From Cochleicola gelatinilyticus (GTDB taxonomy: Bacteria > Bacteroidota > Bacteroidia > Flavobacteriales > Flavobacteriaceae): a DNA stretch of 64,000 nucleotides. The stretch lies in the NCBI RefSeq assembly GCF_001637325.1, contig NZ_LRXL01000026.1, positions 620,001 through 684,000 on the forward strand, given 5' to 3'. Below the pieces are notes generated by a model, which worked only from the letters and a program-made list of their open reading frames with translations, searched no databases and was not told the DNA's origin. Numbering within the stretch: the first letter of the stretch is position 1; each line of letters starts with the position of its first letter. Position numbers and translations under genes: made by a program. This document shows positions 1 to 8,905 of this stretch, piece after piece.

Positions 1-2
1 GT

Positions 3-518
3 TTTCATGGAAAGAATATCGTAATTTTAGGGAGCTTTAAATCGTATTGTATTATTAGTTTTTTTAAGGGAGTATTATTAAAAGATGATAAAAGTCTTCT
101 CAAAAAACCTGGTAAAAATACGCGCTCGGGACGAATTATTCCCTTTACAAATGTGGAGGAAATTTTAACGCTTGAAACTACTTTAAAAGCATATATCCAA
201 GAAGCAATCGAAGTAGAGAAAGCGGGTACGAAAATCCCATGTAATACAGGTGAAAATACTCCAATCCCTGAAGAGCTTTCTTCACTTATGAAAGAGGATG
301 CTACCTTTAAAAAAGCGTTCTTTAACTTAACACCAGGACGCCAAAGAGGATACTTGATTTATTTTTCTGGAGCGAAGCAATCTAAAACACGTGCCTCGAG
401 AATTAAAAAATATAAAGAACAAATTATAGATGGCTTCGGATTTCATGATTGCACTTGTGGACTTACGCAAAAACCTCCCAATTGTGATGGTTCTCACAAA
501 AAGCTTCAAAAACAATAA
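3..518 (+). CDS. YdeI/DUF1801-like protein with C-terminal CDGSH motif (5' end cut by window)
   Basis: The reading frame is open from base 3 and has no convincing internal start. A GTG at 153 lies inside a conserved stretch, so the gene begins left of the window. The visible 171 residues resemble the YdeI/OmpD-associated (DUF1801-like) family, including the late signature YLIYFSGAKQSKTR. The last residues add C-x-C-x2-T-x3-P-x-C-D-G-S-H (bases 450-497), which fits the CDGSH iron-sulfur (mitoNEET-type) consensus exactly. The family's biochemical role is not settled; a 2Fe-2S cluster on the tail is inferred from the motif. The stop abuts the stop of convergent brnQ with no base between. Confidence 0.8.
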   Translation, partial: FHGKNIVILGSFKSYCIISFFKGVLLKDDKSLLKKPGKNTRSGRIIPFTNVEEILTLETTLKAYIQEAIEVEKAGTKIPCNTGENTPIPEELSSLMKEDATFKKAFFNLTPGRQRGYLIYFSGAKQSKTRASRIKKYKEQIIDGFGFHDCTCGLTQKPPNCDGSHKKLQKQ

Positions 519-1799
519 TTACTTTACAGCAGAAGGGTTAAGCTTCAAAAATAAATTTATTCCCACCAAAACTAGTAATGCAGGTATTACCCAGCCCAAA
601 CTTGAATTTGATAAGGGAATAATGGATTGTATTTTATCTAAACTTCCTTCAGAAACAAAAAACTGTAGAAAATCTGGTATGCTAAATAAAATTGTCACAA
701 GGGTAACCCCTCTAAAAACAGCTTTCGAAGCAAATCGTTTTGGGATCGCATTTAAGAGTATAAGTACAATGGTTATTGGATAAATAAACATTAAGGCGGG
801 CAACGCTATATCTATAATATACCCTACATTAAATTGCCCCACAACAACACCTAAAATACAACCTAAGATTGCAGTAATGGTGTAAGCGAGCTGAGAATCT
901 CGAGTAATTCCTTTTACGAAATCAGCTGTTCCTGTAACAATCCCTACCGCAGTGGTGAAACAGGCTAAAGCCACTAACACCGAAAGAAATGCTGTACCGA
1001 TCGACCCCAATGTATTCGTACTTAAAAGTGTTAATAATTGTGTTCGATTCTCGATAACTGCAAGTTCACTATTTAATGCTCCTAGTACGATAAGACCTCC
1101 ATAAATAATAAACAGCCCAAATCCAGCAAGAATTCCAGCGCGGGCGATCATCCGTTTTTTTTCTTCGTAATTAAATTTCCCTTGCAATGCTAGAGAAATC
1201 ACAATTACACCTCCAACTACAACACCTCCAATCGCATCGAAAGTTTGATACCCCTCTAGAATTCCAGCAGTAAAAGCATTTTCAAAAATGGAAGTTCGCA
1301 TGGGCGGAACCTCAGCAAAAATACCAATGCCTATAATAAACAATAAGATAAGGATGATAAGGGGAGTTAGAAATTTTCCGATGAGACTAATTATTTTAGT
1401 TCTATTAAGAGCAAACACCAGTACCAATGTGAAATAAAAGACACTTAACCATAAAGATGAGAGTTCAAAATAGGGTTGGATCGCCATTTCATAAGTTACC
1501 GAAGCTGTTCTTGGAGAGGGTAGCGAAATTGAAATGGCATACACAATTATTGCATAAATTAATGCAAATGTCGGCGATACATTTTTTGCGAAATCGAGCA
1601 AGGTTCCTTGCAGTCTGGCGTGTCCATAAATAGCAAGGATAGGAATTATTACGGCAGATAAAGCGAATCCAATACTTACCCAAATCCATGATGATCCTGC
1701 GTTATAGCCTAAAAAAGGAGGGAGAATAAGATTTCCTGCCCCGAAGAATAACGAAAATAGCGCAAAGGCAGTAACTAGGGTTTGCTTAGAAGCGTTCAT
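519..1799 (-). CDS. brnQ: Branched-chain amino acid:cation symporter, LIVCS family (BrnQ)
   Basis: 426 residues, the usual BrnQ length, strongly hydrophobic throughout with about twelve membrane spans. The N-terminus carries FFGAGNLILPP (about residues 18-28), the hallmark of the LIVCS family, which imports leucine, isoleucine and valine with Na+ or H+ through the inner membrane. The ATG at 1797-1799 immediately precedes that motif. It is a single gene, divergent from the hydrolase at 1885 and convergent with the YdeI-like gene. Family assignment is firm; substrate range is known only from the family. Confidence 0.93.
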   Translation of the reverse strand: MNASKQTLVTAFALFSLFFGAGNLILPPFLGYNAGSSWIWVSIGFALSAVIIPILAIYGHARLQGTLLDFAKNVSPTFALIYAIIVYAISISLPSPRTASVTYEMAIQPYFELSSLWLSVFYFTLVLVFALNRTKIISLIGKFLTPLIILILLFIIGIGIFAEVPPMRTSIFENAFTAGILEGYQTFDAIGGVVVGGVIVISLALQGKFNYEEKKRMIARAGILAGFGLFIIYGGLIVLGALNSELAVIENRTQLLTLLSTNTLGSIGTAFLSVLVALACFTTAVGIVTGTADFVKGITRDSQLAYTITAILGCILGVVVGQFNVGYIIDIALPALMFIYPITIVLILLNAIPKRFASKAVFRGVTLVTILFSIPDFLQFFVSEGSLDKIQSIIPLSNSSLGWVIPALLVLVGINLFLKLNPSAVK

Positions 1800-1856
1800 T
1801 TTTAATAAAAATTATAAGTCGAAACATTAAAATAGGTTTTGTGAGATACAAAAAAC

Positions 1857-1864
1857 TATTTTTG
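1857..1864 (+). promoter_or_regulatory. Putative -7 box upstream of the alpha/beta hydrolase gene
   Basis: TATTTTTG matches the Bacteroidota -7 consensus TAnnTTTG and lies 20 bases before the ATG at 1885. A TTTG occurs at 1838-1841, but its 15-base spacing is shorter than the usual 19 or so, so the -33 element is doubtful. Confidence 0.4.
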
Positions 1865-1884
1865 AAGTTCCGAATATAGATAAA

Positions 1885-2646
1885 ATGAAGCTACCCTTTC
1901 GCAATACCCACCTATTTTATAATTCATATGGTTCTGGACCTGCGGTTGTTCTTTTACATGGTTTCTTAGAAAGTGCCTCTATGTGGGATTTCTTTATTGC
2001 AGAATTTTCTAAAAAGTATACTATAATTACAATAGACCTACTTGGTCACGGATCTAGCGGTTCTGTGGGAGAAGTACATTCTATGGAACTCATGGCAGAA
2101 GCTGTACATACCGTAATCGAACAATTGAAGCTTCAGTCGTTCGAATTGGTAGGACATTCTATGGGTGGATATGTTGCATTGGCATACATAGAAAAGTATT
2201 CGCAATTGGTTTCAAAAATAACATTAATAAATTCTACTCCTTCCGAAGATTCTGAAGAACGAAAAGAAAACAGAACTCGCGCACTTAAAGTAATTCGCAC
2301 TAATAAGGAAGCTTTTGTTAGTATGGCAATTTCAAATCTTTTTTCTCCAAATGACCGAGTCGATTATGCTTCAGAAATAAAATTTTTAAAAAAAGAAGCC
2401 CTACAAATTTCGAAAGAAAGTATTGCTGCTACAATTAAAGGAATGCGGGATCGTAATGACCGGAGTACTATTTTAAGAAAGTTTAATAAGCCGAAGATTA
2501 TGCTTTGCGGAACTCAAGATCTAATTGTCCCTTTTTTAGAAGCGAAACAAATTGCAACCTATTGTAATTGTACTTTAATCACGCTAAGTGGAGGACATAT
2601 GAGTTGGATAGAAAATAAGGAAGAACTAATAAATTTTTACTCATAA
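1885..2646 (+). CDS. Alpha/beta hydrolase
   Basis: 253 residues with a full alpha/beta-hydrolase layout. LLHGF (about 23-27) supplies the oxyanion hole, GHSMGG places the nucleophile at Ser92, and CGTQD and GGHMSW place the acid and base at Asp212 and His238. There is no signal peptide, so it is probably cytosolic. It resembles the BioH/YbfF-like esterase group, but the substrate cannot be read from sequence. It is flanked by unrelated genes (brnQ divergent, a small zinc-ribbon gene downstream), so context does not narrow the role. Confidence 0.88.
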   Translation: MKLPFRNTHLFYNSYGSGPAVVLLHGFLESASMWDFFIAEFSKKYTIITIDLLGHGSSGSVGEVHSMELMAEAVHTVIEQLKLQSFELVGHSMGGYVALAYIEKYSQLVSKITLINSTPSEDSEERKENRTRALKVIRTNKEAFVSMAISNLFSPNDRVDYASEIKFLKKEALQISKESIAATIKGMRDRNDRSTILRKFNKPKIMLCGTQDLIVPFLEAKQIATYCNCTLITLSGGHMSWIENKEELINFYS

Positions 2647-2719
2647 TCGATTTTTTTTGCTTTTTAACGTTCTAATTGTTAAAGTTTTGTTACATTTACG
2701 CTCATTTAATCCCCAACTG

Positions 2720-2971
2720 ATGAAAAACTCCACTCACAACCCTCGATTTTCTGTTTTTAGTATTGTATGCAACACTTTTGGTCACAATTATCGTGAGACC
2801 CGAAAAATCACAAATCATATTAGTGAATTTAAATGCTCACACTGTGGCTGTGAAGTGACCAACAACTTTTCTGGAAGTTTCGAGCCGCTCACCGAAAAAT
2901 ACAAACAGGCTAATGCTTCTCTTAATTTATTTTATAAAAGAAAAATGCGCCGAGTGACCACAACAGCCTAG
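2720..2971 (+). CDS. Small zinc-ribbon-like protein of unknown function
   Basis: 83 residues from the ATG at 2720. A longer frame from 2657 would put 21 hydrophobic, non-conserved-looking residues ahead of this start and is less likely. Cys39-x2-Cys42-x-Cys44, together with Cys17 and His22 in an N-terminal CNTFGH segment, suggests a small metal-binding (zinc) fold like the short prokaryotic zinc-ribbon proteins sometimes labelled DUF1660. The C-terminus is basic (YKRKMRR). No function is known to me. The gene ends 5 bases before the convergent end of thiL. Confidence 0.6.
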   Translation: MKNSTHNPRFSVFSIVCNTFGHNYRETRKITNHISEFKCSHCGCEVTNNFSGSFEPLTEKYKQANASLNLFYKRKMRRVTTTA

Positions 2972-2976
2972 TTTAT

Positions 2977-4032
2977 CTAGTCTTCTTCAGTAAGTGCATT
3001 CCAACCCCTAGCTATAATTGGAATTTTAGTATTAGCTCTTGTAATTAGGTGCATTCCTTCTTTTTCATGAGTCATATGCCCTATTACAGTAAGATGCGGG
3101 TTTGCTTTTATCTTCGGAAAATCTTTGGTAGAAACTGTGAATAACAATTCGTAGTCTTCTCCGCCACTTAGAGCAATAGTGGTACTATCCATTTTAAATT
3201 CTTCACAGGTAGCAATAACTTGTGGGTCTAATGGTATTTTATCTTCATATAGATTACATCCAACATTCGAACTTTTGCATAAGTGAATTACTTCAGAGGA
3301 AAGTCCGTCACTAATATCTATCATCGAAGTAGGTTTCACGTCTAATTCACTTAAAAGCAAAGGAATATCTTTTCTCGCCTCAGGTTTTAGTTGACGTTCT
3401 ACCAAGTATGAGTACGGTTCAAGGTCTGGCTGCGCGTTTGGATTTACTTTAAAAACTTGCTTTTCCCGTTCTAGTATTTGCAATCCTAGGTAAGCAGCAC
3501 CCAAATCACCAGTTACAACTAATAGATCGTTTTCTTTGGCACCGTTTCTATAGGTAATTTTTTCTTCGGAAACGGTTCCAATAGCAGAAATGCTTATTAC
3601 TAAACCCGTTGTTGAAGATGTTGTATCACCTCCTATTACGTCAACTTTATAATGCTCGCAGGCAGTAGTAATTCCTGCGTATAGTTCTTCTAAGGCCTCT
3701 ACTGGAAATCGATTCGATACTGCAATAGACACAGTAATTTGTGATGGTAGTGCATTCATAGCATATACATCAGAAAGATTCACCATTACCGCTTTGTACC
3801 CTAAATGTTTTAAAGGCATATAGCTAAGATCAAAATGAACTCCTTCCACCAGCATATCTGTGGTAACCACAAGCTGTTTTCCTTCTTCTGGATCAAGCAC
3901 AGCTGCATCGTCTCCAATCCCCTTTACAGTGGTTTTATTTTGTATCTTAAAGTGCTTCGTTAAATGATCGATGAGACCAAACTCACCAAGGCTAGAGATA
4001 CTTGTATTTTCAGAATCTTTATTTTCAAACAT
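2977..4032 (-). CDS. thiL: Thiamine-monophosphate kinase
   Basis: 351 residues. ThiL phosphorylates thiamine monophosphate to thiamine pyrophosphate with ATP in the cytosol. Family signatures run in order: a GDDAAV motif at 40-45, TTDMLVEGVHF (about 57-67) for Mg/ATP binding, VNLSDVYAMNA, GGDTTSS, ISDGLSSE and the C-terminal SGGEDYELLFT. All key acidic motifs are intact. It stands alone here with no other thiamine genes nearby. A TAnnTTTG-type box (complement of 4052-4059) lies about 20 bases upstream of the start. Confidence 0.95.
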   Translation of the reverse strand: MFENKDSENTSISSLGEFGLIDHLTKHFKIQNKTTVKGIGDDAAVLDPEEGKQLVVTTDMLVEGVHFDLSYMPLKHLGYKAVMVNLSDVYAMNALPSQITVSIAVSNRFPVEALEELYAGITTACEHYKVDVIGGDTTSSTTGLVISISAIGTVSEEKITYRNGAKENDLLVVTGDLGAAYLGLQILEREKQVFKVNPNAQPDLEPYSYLVERQLKPEARKDIPLLLSELDVKPTSMIDISDGLSSEVIHLCKSSNVGCNLYEDKIPLDPQVIATCEEFKMDSTTIALSGGEDYELLFTVSTKDFPKIKANPHLTVIGHMTHEKEGMHLITRANTKIPIIARGWNALTEED

Positions 4033-4084
4033 ATAGAATTGTCTTATCTTGCAAAAATAAGAGTATCCTATTAAAAAGACTTAC

Positions 4085-4092
4085 TATTTTTG
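4085..4092 (+). promoter_or_regulatory. Putative -7 box for the 4.2-10.8 kb surface-protein cluster
   Basis: TATTTTTG fits TAnnTTTG and lies about 98 bases before the first gene of the five-gene run. No clear TTTG -33 element is visible at the expected spacing. It could head the transcript of the LVIVD/MbnP/MbnH genes. Confidence 0.35.
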
Positions 4093-4189
4093 TAGTATAA
4101 TAGGGTATTTTTTTTCTGCTGAAATATCGCTGTAAGTTTAGCGTTATAATCAAGACCTAAGTATCTTAGAAAATTATTGTGAAAAATTT

Positions 4190-5422
4190 ATGGGAAAATT
4201 AGTTTTTTTTATTGGATGTTGTCTATTTCTTATTGCTTGTGGTTCAGATACTATGGACGATAATGGGTTGCCTGTTGATGATACCATGAACGATGATTCT
4301 CCAGAATTAGTTCTAACTGCTCCATGCGAAAACGGGATAGCAGATATATTTCCATGCTCCGACTACGATTTACTTTACCGAATTGAACTCTCTACATTCG
4401 ATGCCGCAGAAGGAAATGACAGCTGGGGATGGACCGACCCAAGTAATGGAAAAGAATATGCCTTAATGGGTCTTGACAACGGAACTGCTTTTATCGATAT
4501 CTCAGATCCCGAAGCAGCGATCTATTTAGGAAAACTACCAACACATACGGTTCCCAGTGGTTGGCGAGATGTTAAGGTTTACAACAATCATGCTTTTATA
4601 GTGAGCGAGGCCGCAGGACATGGTATGCAAGTATTCGATCTTACACGATTAAGAAACGTAACAGGAACAGGGAATACATTTATTGAAGACGCCCATTATA
4701 ATGGTTTTGGAAATGCCCATAATATCGTAATTAATGAAGACTCCGGTTATGCCTATGCTGTAGGTACTCAAACCTTTGATGGCGGACCGCACTTTATTAA
4801 CATTCAAAATCCTACCAATCCAATTGCAGCTGGAGGATACCAACTTAGCTCCTATAGTCACGATGCACAAGTAATTACTTATAATGGTCCAGACACCGAA
4901 CATGTTGGAAAAGAACTTTTAATTGGTAGTAACGTAAACGAAATTGTTATCGTAGATATCACAGACAAAGAAAATCCTGTCCTTATTTCACAATTAGGCT
5001 ATGGTGAAGTGGGCTATACCCATCAAGGATGGTTTACCGAAGACCAGACTTATTTTTTATTAGGGGATGAACTGGATGAACTTAACTTTGGTTTTAACTC
5101 ACGAACATTGGTATTTAACTTCTCAGATTTAGACAACCCCGTGTTACATACTACATATACAGGTCCTACAGATGCTGTAGATCATAATGGATATGTTAAA
5201 GGAAACTTATTTTATCTTGCAAATTATTCTGCAGGACTACGAGTTATAGACCTTTCAGATATCGATAATGGGAACCTAACAGAAATAGGAAATTTCGACA
5301 CCTTTCCCTCTAATAATACCGCTTCTTTTAATGGTGCTTGGAACGTATATCCTTTTTTTGAAAGCGGAACCATTTTAATTAGTGACATAAACACTGGATT
5401 ATATCTAGTTAGAAAACACTAA
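4190..5422 (+). CDS. LVIVD-repeat, choice-of-anchor B family lipoprotein
   Basis: 410 residues with a lipoprotein signal ending LIAC, which places the lipidated Cys at 17, followed by an acidic linker. The body matches the choice-of-anchor B family: DSWGWTDP..GKEYALMGL..GTAFIDISDP, WRDVKVYNNHAFIVSE, HGMQVFDLTRLR, AHNIVINEDSGYAY and SHDAQVI. These are LVIVD-type beta-propeller blades. The expected location is the outer-membrane surface. The next gene is a close paralogue over this whole domain but uses T9SS instead of a lipid anchor. First gene of a five-gene co-directional cluster. The ligand is unknown. Confidence 0.85.
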   Translation: MGKLVFFIGCCLFLIACGSDTMDDNGLPVDDTMNDDSPELVLTAPCENGIADIFPCSDYDLLYRIELSTFDAAEGNDSWGWTDPSNGKEYALMGLDNGTAFIDISDPEAAIYLGKLPTHTVPSGWRDVKVYNNHAFIVSEAAGHGMQVFDLTRLRNVTGTGNTFIEDAHYNGFGNAHNIVINEDSGYAYAVGTQTFDGGPHFINIQNPTNPIAAGGYQLSSYSHDAQVITYNGPDTEHVGKELLIGSNVNEIVIVDITDKENPVLISQLGYGEVGYTHQGWFTEDQTYFLLGDELDELNFGFNSRTLVFNFSDLDNPVLHTTYTGPTDAVDHNGYVKGNLFYLANYSAGLRVIDLSDIDNGNLTEIGNFDTFPSNNTASFNGAWNVYPFFESGTILISDINTGLYLVRKH

Positions 5423-5478
5423 AACCACCAAGATAATTTTATTCATACTCGGAACATCACATAACAAGCCAAATAAAG

Positions 5479-7401
5479 ATGAAACAATTTTATACAACTT
5501 GCATCGCACTAATCGTTAGTTCGGTAGCTCTTTTCGCCCAAACTCCTTGCAATAATGGAATGGCAGGACCCTACCCGTGCAATGGATATGACCTACAATC
5601 TGAAATCACTCTAACAGAAATGAATGCCACAAAAGGAAATGACTCTTGGGGCTGGACCGATCCACAAACTGGAAATGAATATGCATTAGTAGCCTTAAAC
5701 AATGGGTGTGCTTTTATTGATATTTCAGACCCAGTAAATCCTGTGTATTTAGGAAAACTACCCTCTAATGGAAGTGGTTTTGGAGATACTTGGAGAGATG
5801 TAAAAGTATATCAGAATCATGCATTTGTAGTGAGTGAAATACCAGGACATGGAATGCAAATATTCGATCTTACTAGATTGAGAAATGTACCTAATCCACC
5901 TCAAGTATTCGATGCAGACGCTCTTTATGAAGGTTTTGGAAATGCACATAACATTGTTATTAATGAAGATACTGGCTATGCATATGGCGTAGGTACCTCA
6001 ACATTTAATGGCGGGCCCCATTTTGTAAATATTCAAGATCCCGTAAATCCTGTTGCTGCTGGCGGTTATTCGTTCGATCAATATAGTCATGATGCGCAGG
6101 TAGTAACATACTGTGGACCAGATTCGAACTACACAGGAAGAGAAATTTTAATTGGAAGCAACGAAGATTTTGTTGCTATTGTTGATATTACAGACAAAGA
6201 AAATCCTGTTGGCATTGCCACTATAGATTATGCAAACACCTTTTACACGCATCAAGGATGGTTTACTGAAGATCAACGATTCTTCGTTCTAGGCGATGAA
6301 ATAGATGAATTAAATATTGGTGGAAATACAAGAACTATTGTTTTCGATTTCGAAGATCTTTCGTCTCCACAACTTCATTTTATTTACGAAGGCGAAACTG
6401 AAGCTATAGATCACAACGGCTATGTAAATGGCACAAAGTATCACATGGCAAATTACAGAGCCGGCCTTAGAACGTTCGACGTTTCAGACATAGCCAACGG
6501 AAACATGGAACAAGAAAGTTTCTTCGACACCTATCCTAATAACAACTCCGCTAGTTTTAATGGAGCATGGAATGTATATCCATTTTTCGAAAGTGGAAAT
6601 TTGGTTATTAGTGATATCGAACGTGGATTTATTTTAGTAAAAGCATCTGCGGCAGACACTACAAAACCAATTGCCAGTTGTATGGACACAACCCTTTCAT
6701 TAGATGAAAACGGTACTGCAACCCTTACGGTAGAAGATATTAACAATGGATCGAGTGACAATAGTGGAACGGTCTTTTTCAAATTATGTCAAACCGAATT
6801 TAGTTGTTCAGACCTAGGCACAAATCAAGTAGAGCTAGAAGTATATGATGACTTCGGAAACCGCTCTTTTTGCACGGCAACCGTTACTATTGAAGATACC
6901 CAAAATCCTATACCTGAATGTCCGCAAGATTTTTCAGTAGGATACGATGAGGGAGAAAATTTTTATGCACTTCCAAATTTTGAAGCCGAAGCACTTATTT
7001 CTGCAACGGACAATTGTTCCTTTACCATTGAGCAAGATCCAGCTCCAGGCACGCAGTTAACCGAAGGAACTTACACCGTTAATTTTGTAATAACAGATAC
7101 TTCAAACAACGATGTAGCCTGTTCGGTAACAATAGAAGTCATGGAAATCCTTTCAGTAGCGGACAATGAATTTTTAAATGGAATTACTATTTATCCAAAT
7201 CCAACAACCAACATACTAAATATCACGTCTAAAAGTGAGCCCATTAGTGCTATCACCTTATATGATATTTCTGGAAAAGCAGTCTTTCAACAAGATAATT
7301 TTTCCGAAGCACAAAAAACGATTGATATTTCGAACGTTGCTAACGGAATGTATTTCTTACACATTAACAATAGGATCACTCAAAAAATTGTAAAACAATA
7401 G
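5479..7401 (+). CDS. Choice-of-anchor B protein with HYR-like domains and T9SS C-terminal sorting domain
   Basis: 640 residues. A Sec signal peptide ends near residue 20 (ALFAQ). Residues about 22-390 repeat the LVIVD propeller of the previous gene, with the same WGWTDP, WRDVKVY, HGMQIFDLTRLR and AHNIVINEDTGYAYGVG blocks. Residues about 395-555 look like one or two HYR/Ig-like beta domains. Residues about 561-640 (ITIYPNPTTN ... GMYFLHI ... KIVKQ) form a type A T9SS sorting domain. It should be exported through T9SS and anchored or released at the surface. Gap to the upstream paralogue is 56 bases without a terminator. Confidence 0.88.
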   Translation: MKQFYTTCIALIVSSVALFAQTPCNNGMAGPYPCNGYDLQSEITLTEMNATKGNDSWGWTDPQTGNEYALVALNNGCAFIDISDPVNPVYLGKLPSNGSGFGDTWRDVKVYQNHAFVVSEIPGHGMQIFDLTRLRNVPNPPQVFDADALYEGFGNAHNIVINEDTGYAYGVGTSTFNGGPHFVNIQDPVNPVAAGGYSFDQYSHDAQVVTYCGPDSNYTGREILIGSNEDFVAIVDITDKENPVGIATIDYANTFYTHQGWFTEDQRFFVLGDEIDELNIGGNTRTIVFDFEDLSSPQLHFIYEGETEAIDHNGYVNGTKYHMANYRAGLRTFDVSDIANGNMEQESFFDTYPNNNSASFNGAWNVYPFFESGNLVISDIERGFILVKASAADTTKPIASCMDTTLSLDENGTATLTVEDINNGSSDNSGTVFFKLCQTEFSCSDLGTNQVELEVYDDFGNRSFCTATVTIEDTQNPIPECPQDFSVGYDEGENFYALPNFEAEALISATDNCSFTIEQDPAPGTQLTEGTYTVNFVITDTSNNDVACSVTIEVMEILSVADNEFLNGITIYPNPTTNILNITSKSEPISAITLYDISGKAVFQQDNFSEAQKTIDISNVANGMYFLHINNRITQKIVKQ

Positions 7402-7457
7402 CTCTGTACCAACTAACGCGCCAATGAAATACCATACCTTAAGTAAATAAGTTAGTT

Positions 7458-8885
7458 ATGAGATTTTTATATAATAACATAGTAGTTGTTCTTCGGAAGA
7501 ATACCTTTATAACCTTCATCTTCTATTCGTTGCTACTAGCAACAGTAACTTCTTGCAGCAAAGACACCCCTTCACCACAAGAAGAAGACGAAATGGAAGA
7601 TGAAATGGACGATGAAACCCCTATTGAAGCCGAGTTCATTAGAACGTATGGCGGAAGTGGTGTTGATGAGGGTGTCGCTATTGTAACAACTTCCGACGGA
7701 AGCTATGTAATTGCGGGAACTACCCAAAGTAATGACGGTGATCTTTTAAATATTAAAACAACGGCAGATGCAGACATCTGGATATTCAAGGTAACCACAA
7801 GTGGTGAAATTCAATGGAGCAAAACCTATGGAGGAACTGCAAACGATATTGCTACGAATATTTCAAATACAAATGACAATGGCTTTATAGTAAGTGGATA
7901 TACCCGAAGTACCGATGGTGATGTCACAGATCCAGGAAATGCAGGGTTTCATGATTTTTGGATTCTGAAATTAGACAGTACTGGAAATATCCAATGGAAC
8001 AAAACGTTCGGGTACTCAGGAAGCGATCAATGTTACAAAGCATTTCCAACAAGCACAGGCGGCTATTTTATTTCTGGTTTTTTAGATGTTAGCGCAAGTG
8101 AAGGGGAAGGAAATGAAGGTCGCTCTCAAACAGGACAAAAAGGCGCTAATTTGCACGGCGTAGGCGAATTTTGGGGCATGTTATTAGATGGAAATGGAAA
8201 TGCCATTTGGAAACGGTATTTTGGAGGAACCAATAACGATCGAAGTTACGATGCGTTAGAAACAGCAGATGGTGGCTTTTTAATGACTGGCGCTTCCGAA
8301 AGTGATGATTTCGACATTACCGACAGCAAAGGAAGCTATGATTTTTGGGCAGTCCGTCTTTCTAGTTCTGGAGACCTTATGTGGACAAAATCATTTGGCG
8401 GAGATGGCATAGAAATTGGATATGCTGTAACACAAACCAACGATGGAAATTACATGATGGTTGGAGATACTCGAAGTACCGATCAAGATATATCTACTCC
8501 ACTAGGTAATGCAGATGCGTGGATTGTAAAATTTAGCGATGAAGGAAATCTTATTTGGGAGAAAACCTACGGGGGAACAGAATTCGATTCTGCTAAGAGC
8601 ATTTTTCCTTTATCGAATGGAAATTATCTTATCTCCGGATCTACACGAAGCGGCAATGGAGATCTTCTAACTAATAATGGGCAAAACGACGCATGGTATG
8701 GTATTATAGCACCAAACGGCACCTTAGAATCGGTATATTCAGCAGGTGGATCAAATCTTGAGTTTATTGAAGATGCAATCGCCCTAGATAACGACTCAAT
8801 TTTAATGGTTGGAAATACAGAAAGCTCAGACCTAGACATCCCTTCTAATCAAGGATCAAAAGATGTTTTATTAATTAAAATTTAA
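7458..8885 (+). CDS. Repeat lipoprotein, beta-propeller-like
   Basis: 475 residues. The N-terminus is long for a lipoprotein signal (Cys at 33 in TVTSCSKD), followed by an acidic linker rich in E, D and M. The rest consists of about six to seven repeats of around 60 residues built on YGGSGxDEG ... DGSYVIAGTTxSxDGD ... DxWIFKVTxxGxIQWSKT. These fit a bladed beta-propeller similar to Bacteroidota proteins of the T9SS/propeller group. No catalytic motif is seen. It lies between the LVIVD genes and mbnP-like, so a surface role linked to that cluster is inferred only from position. Confidence 0.78.
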   Translation: MRFLYNNIVVVLRKNTFITFIFYSLLLATVTSCSKDTPSPQEEDEMEDEMDDETPIEAEFIRTYGGSGVDEGVAIVTTSDGSYVIAGTTQSNDGDLLNIKTTADADIWIFKVTTSGEIQWSKTYGGTANDIATNISNTNDNGFIVSGYTRSTDGDVTDPGNAGFHDFWILKLDSTGNIQWNKTFGYSGSDQCYKAFPTSTGGYFISGFLDVSASEGEGNEGRSQTGQKGANLHGVGEFWGMLLDGNGNAIWKRYFGGTNNDRSYDALETADGGFLMTGASESDDFDITDSKGSYDFWAVRLSSSGDLMWTKSFGGDGIEIGYAVTQTNDGNYMMVGDTRSTDQDISTPLGNADAWIVKFSDEGNLIWEKTYGGTEFDSAKSIFPLSNGNYLISGSTRSGNGDLLTNNGQNDAWYGIIAPNGTLESVYSAGGSNLEFIEDAIALDNDSILMVGNTESSDLDIPSNQGSKDVLLIKI

Positions 8886-8905
8886 TTCCCTAAATATTTA
8901 ATTTC

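Noticed and set aside
153-518. GTG at 153 as the start of the YdeI-like gene
   Set aside because: The frame is open to the window edge and the upstream residues (GSFKSY, FFKGVLLKD) are family-like, so the start is outside the window.
430-783. 117-residue frame on the plus strand over the 3' end of brnQ
   Set aside because: It lies antisense to the conserved brnQ coding region and overlaps the CDGSH-tailed gene; no family resemblance or start signal.
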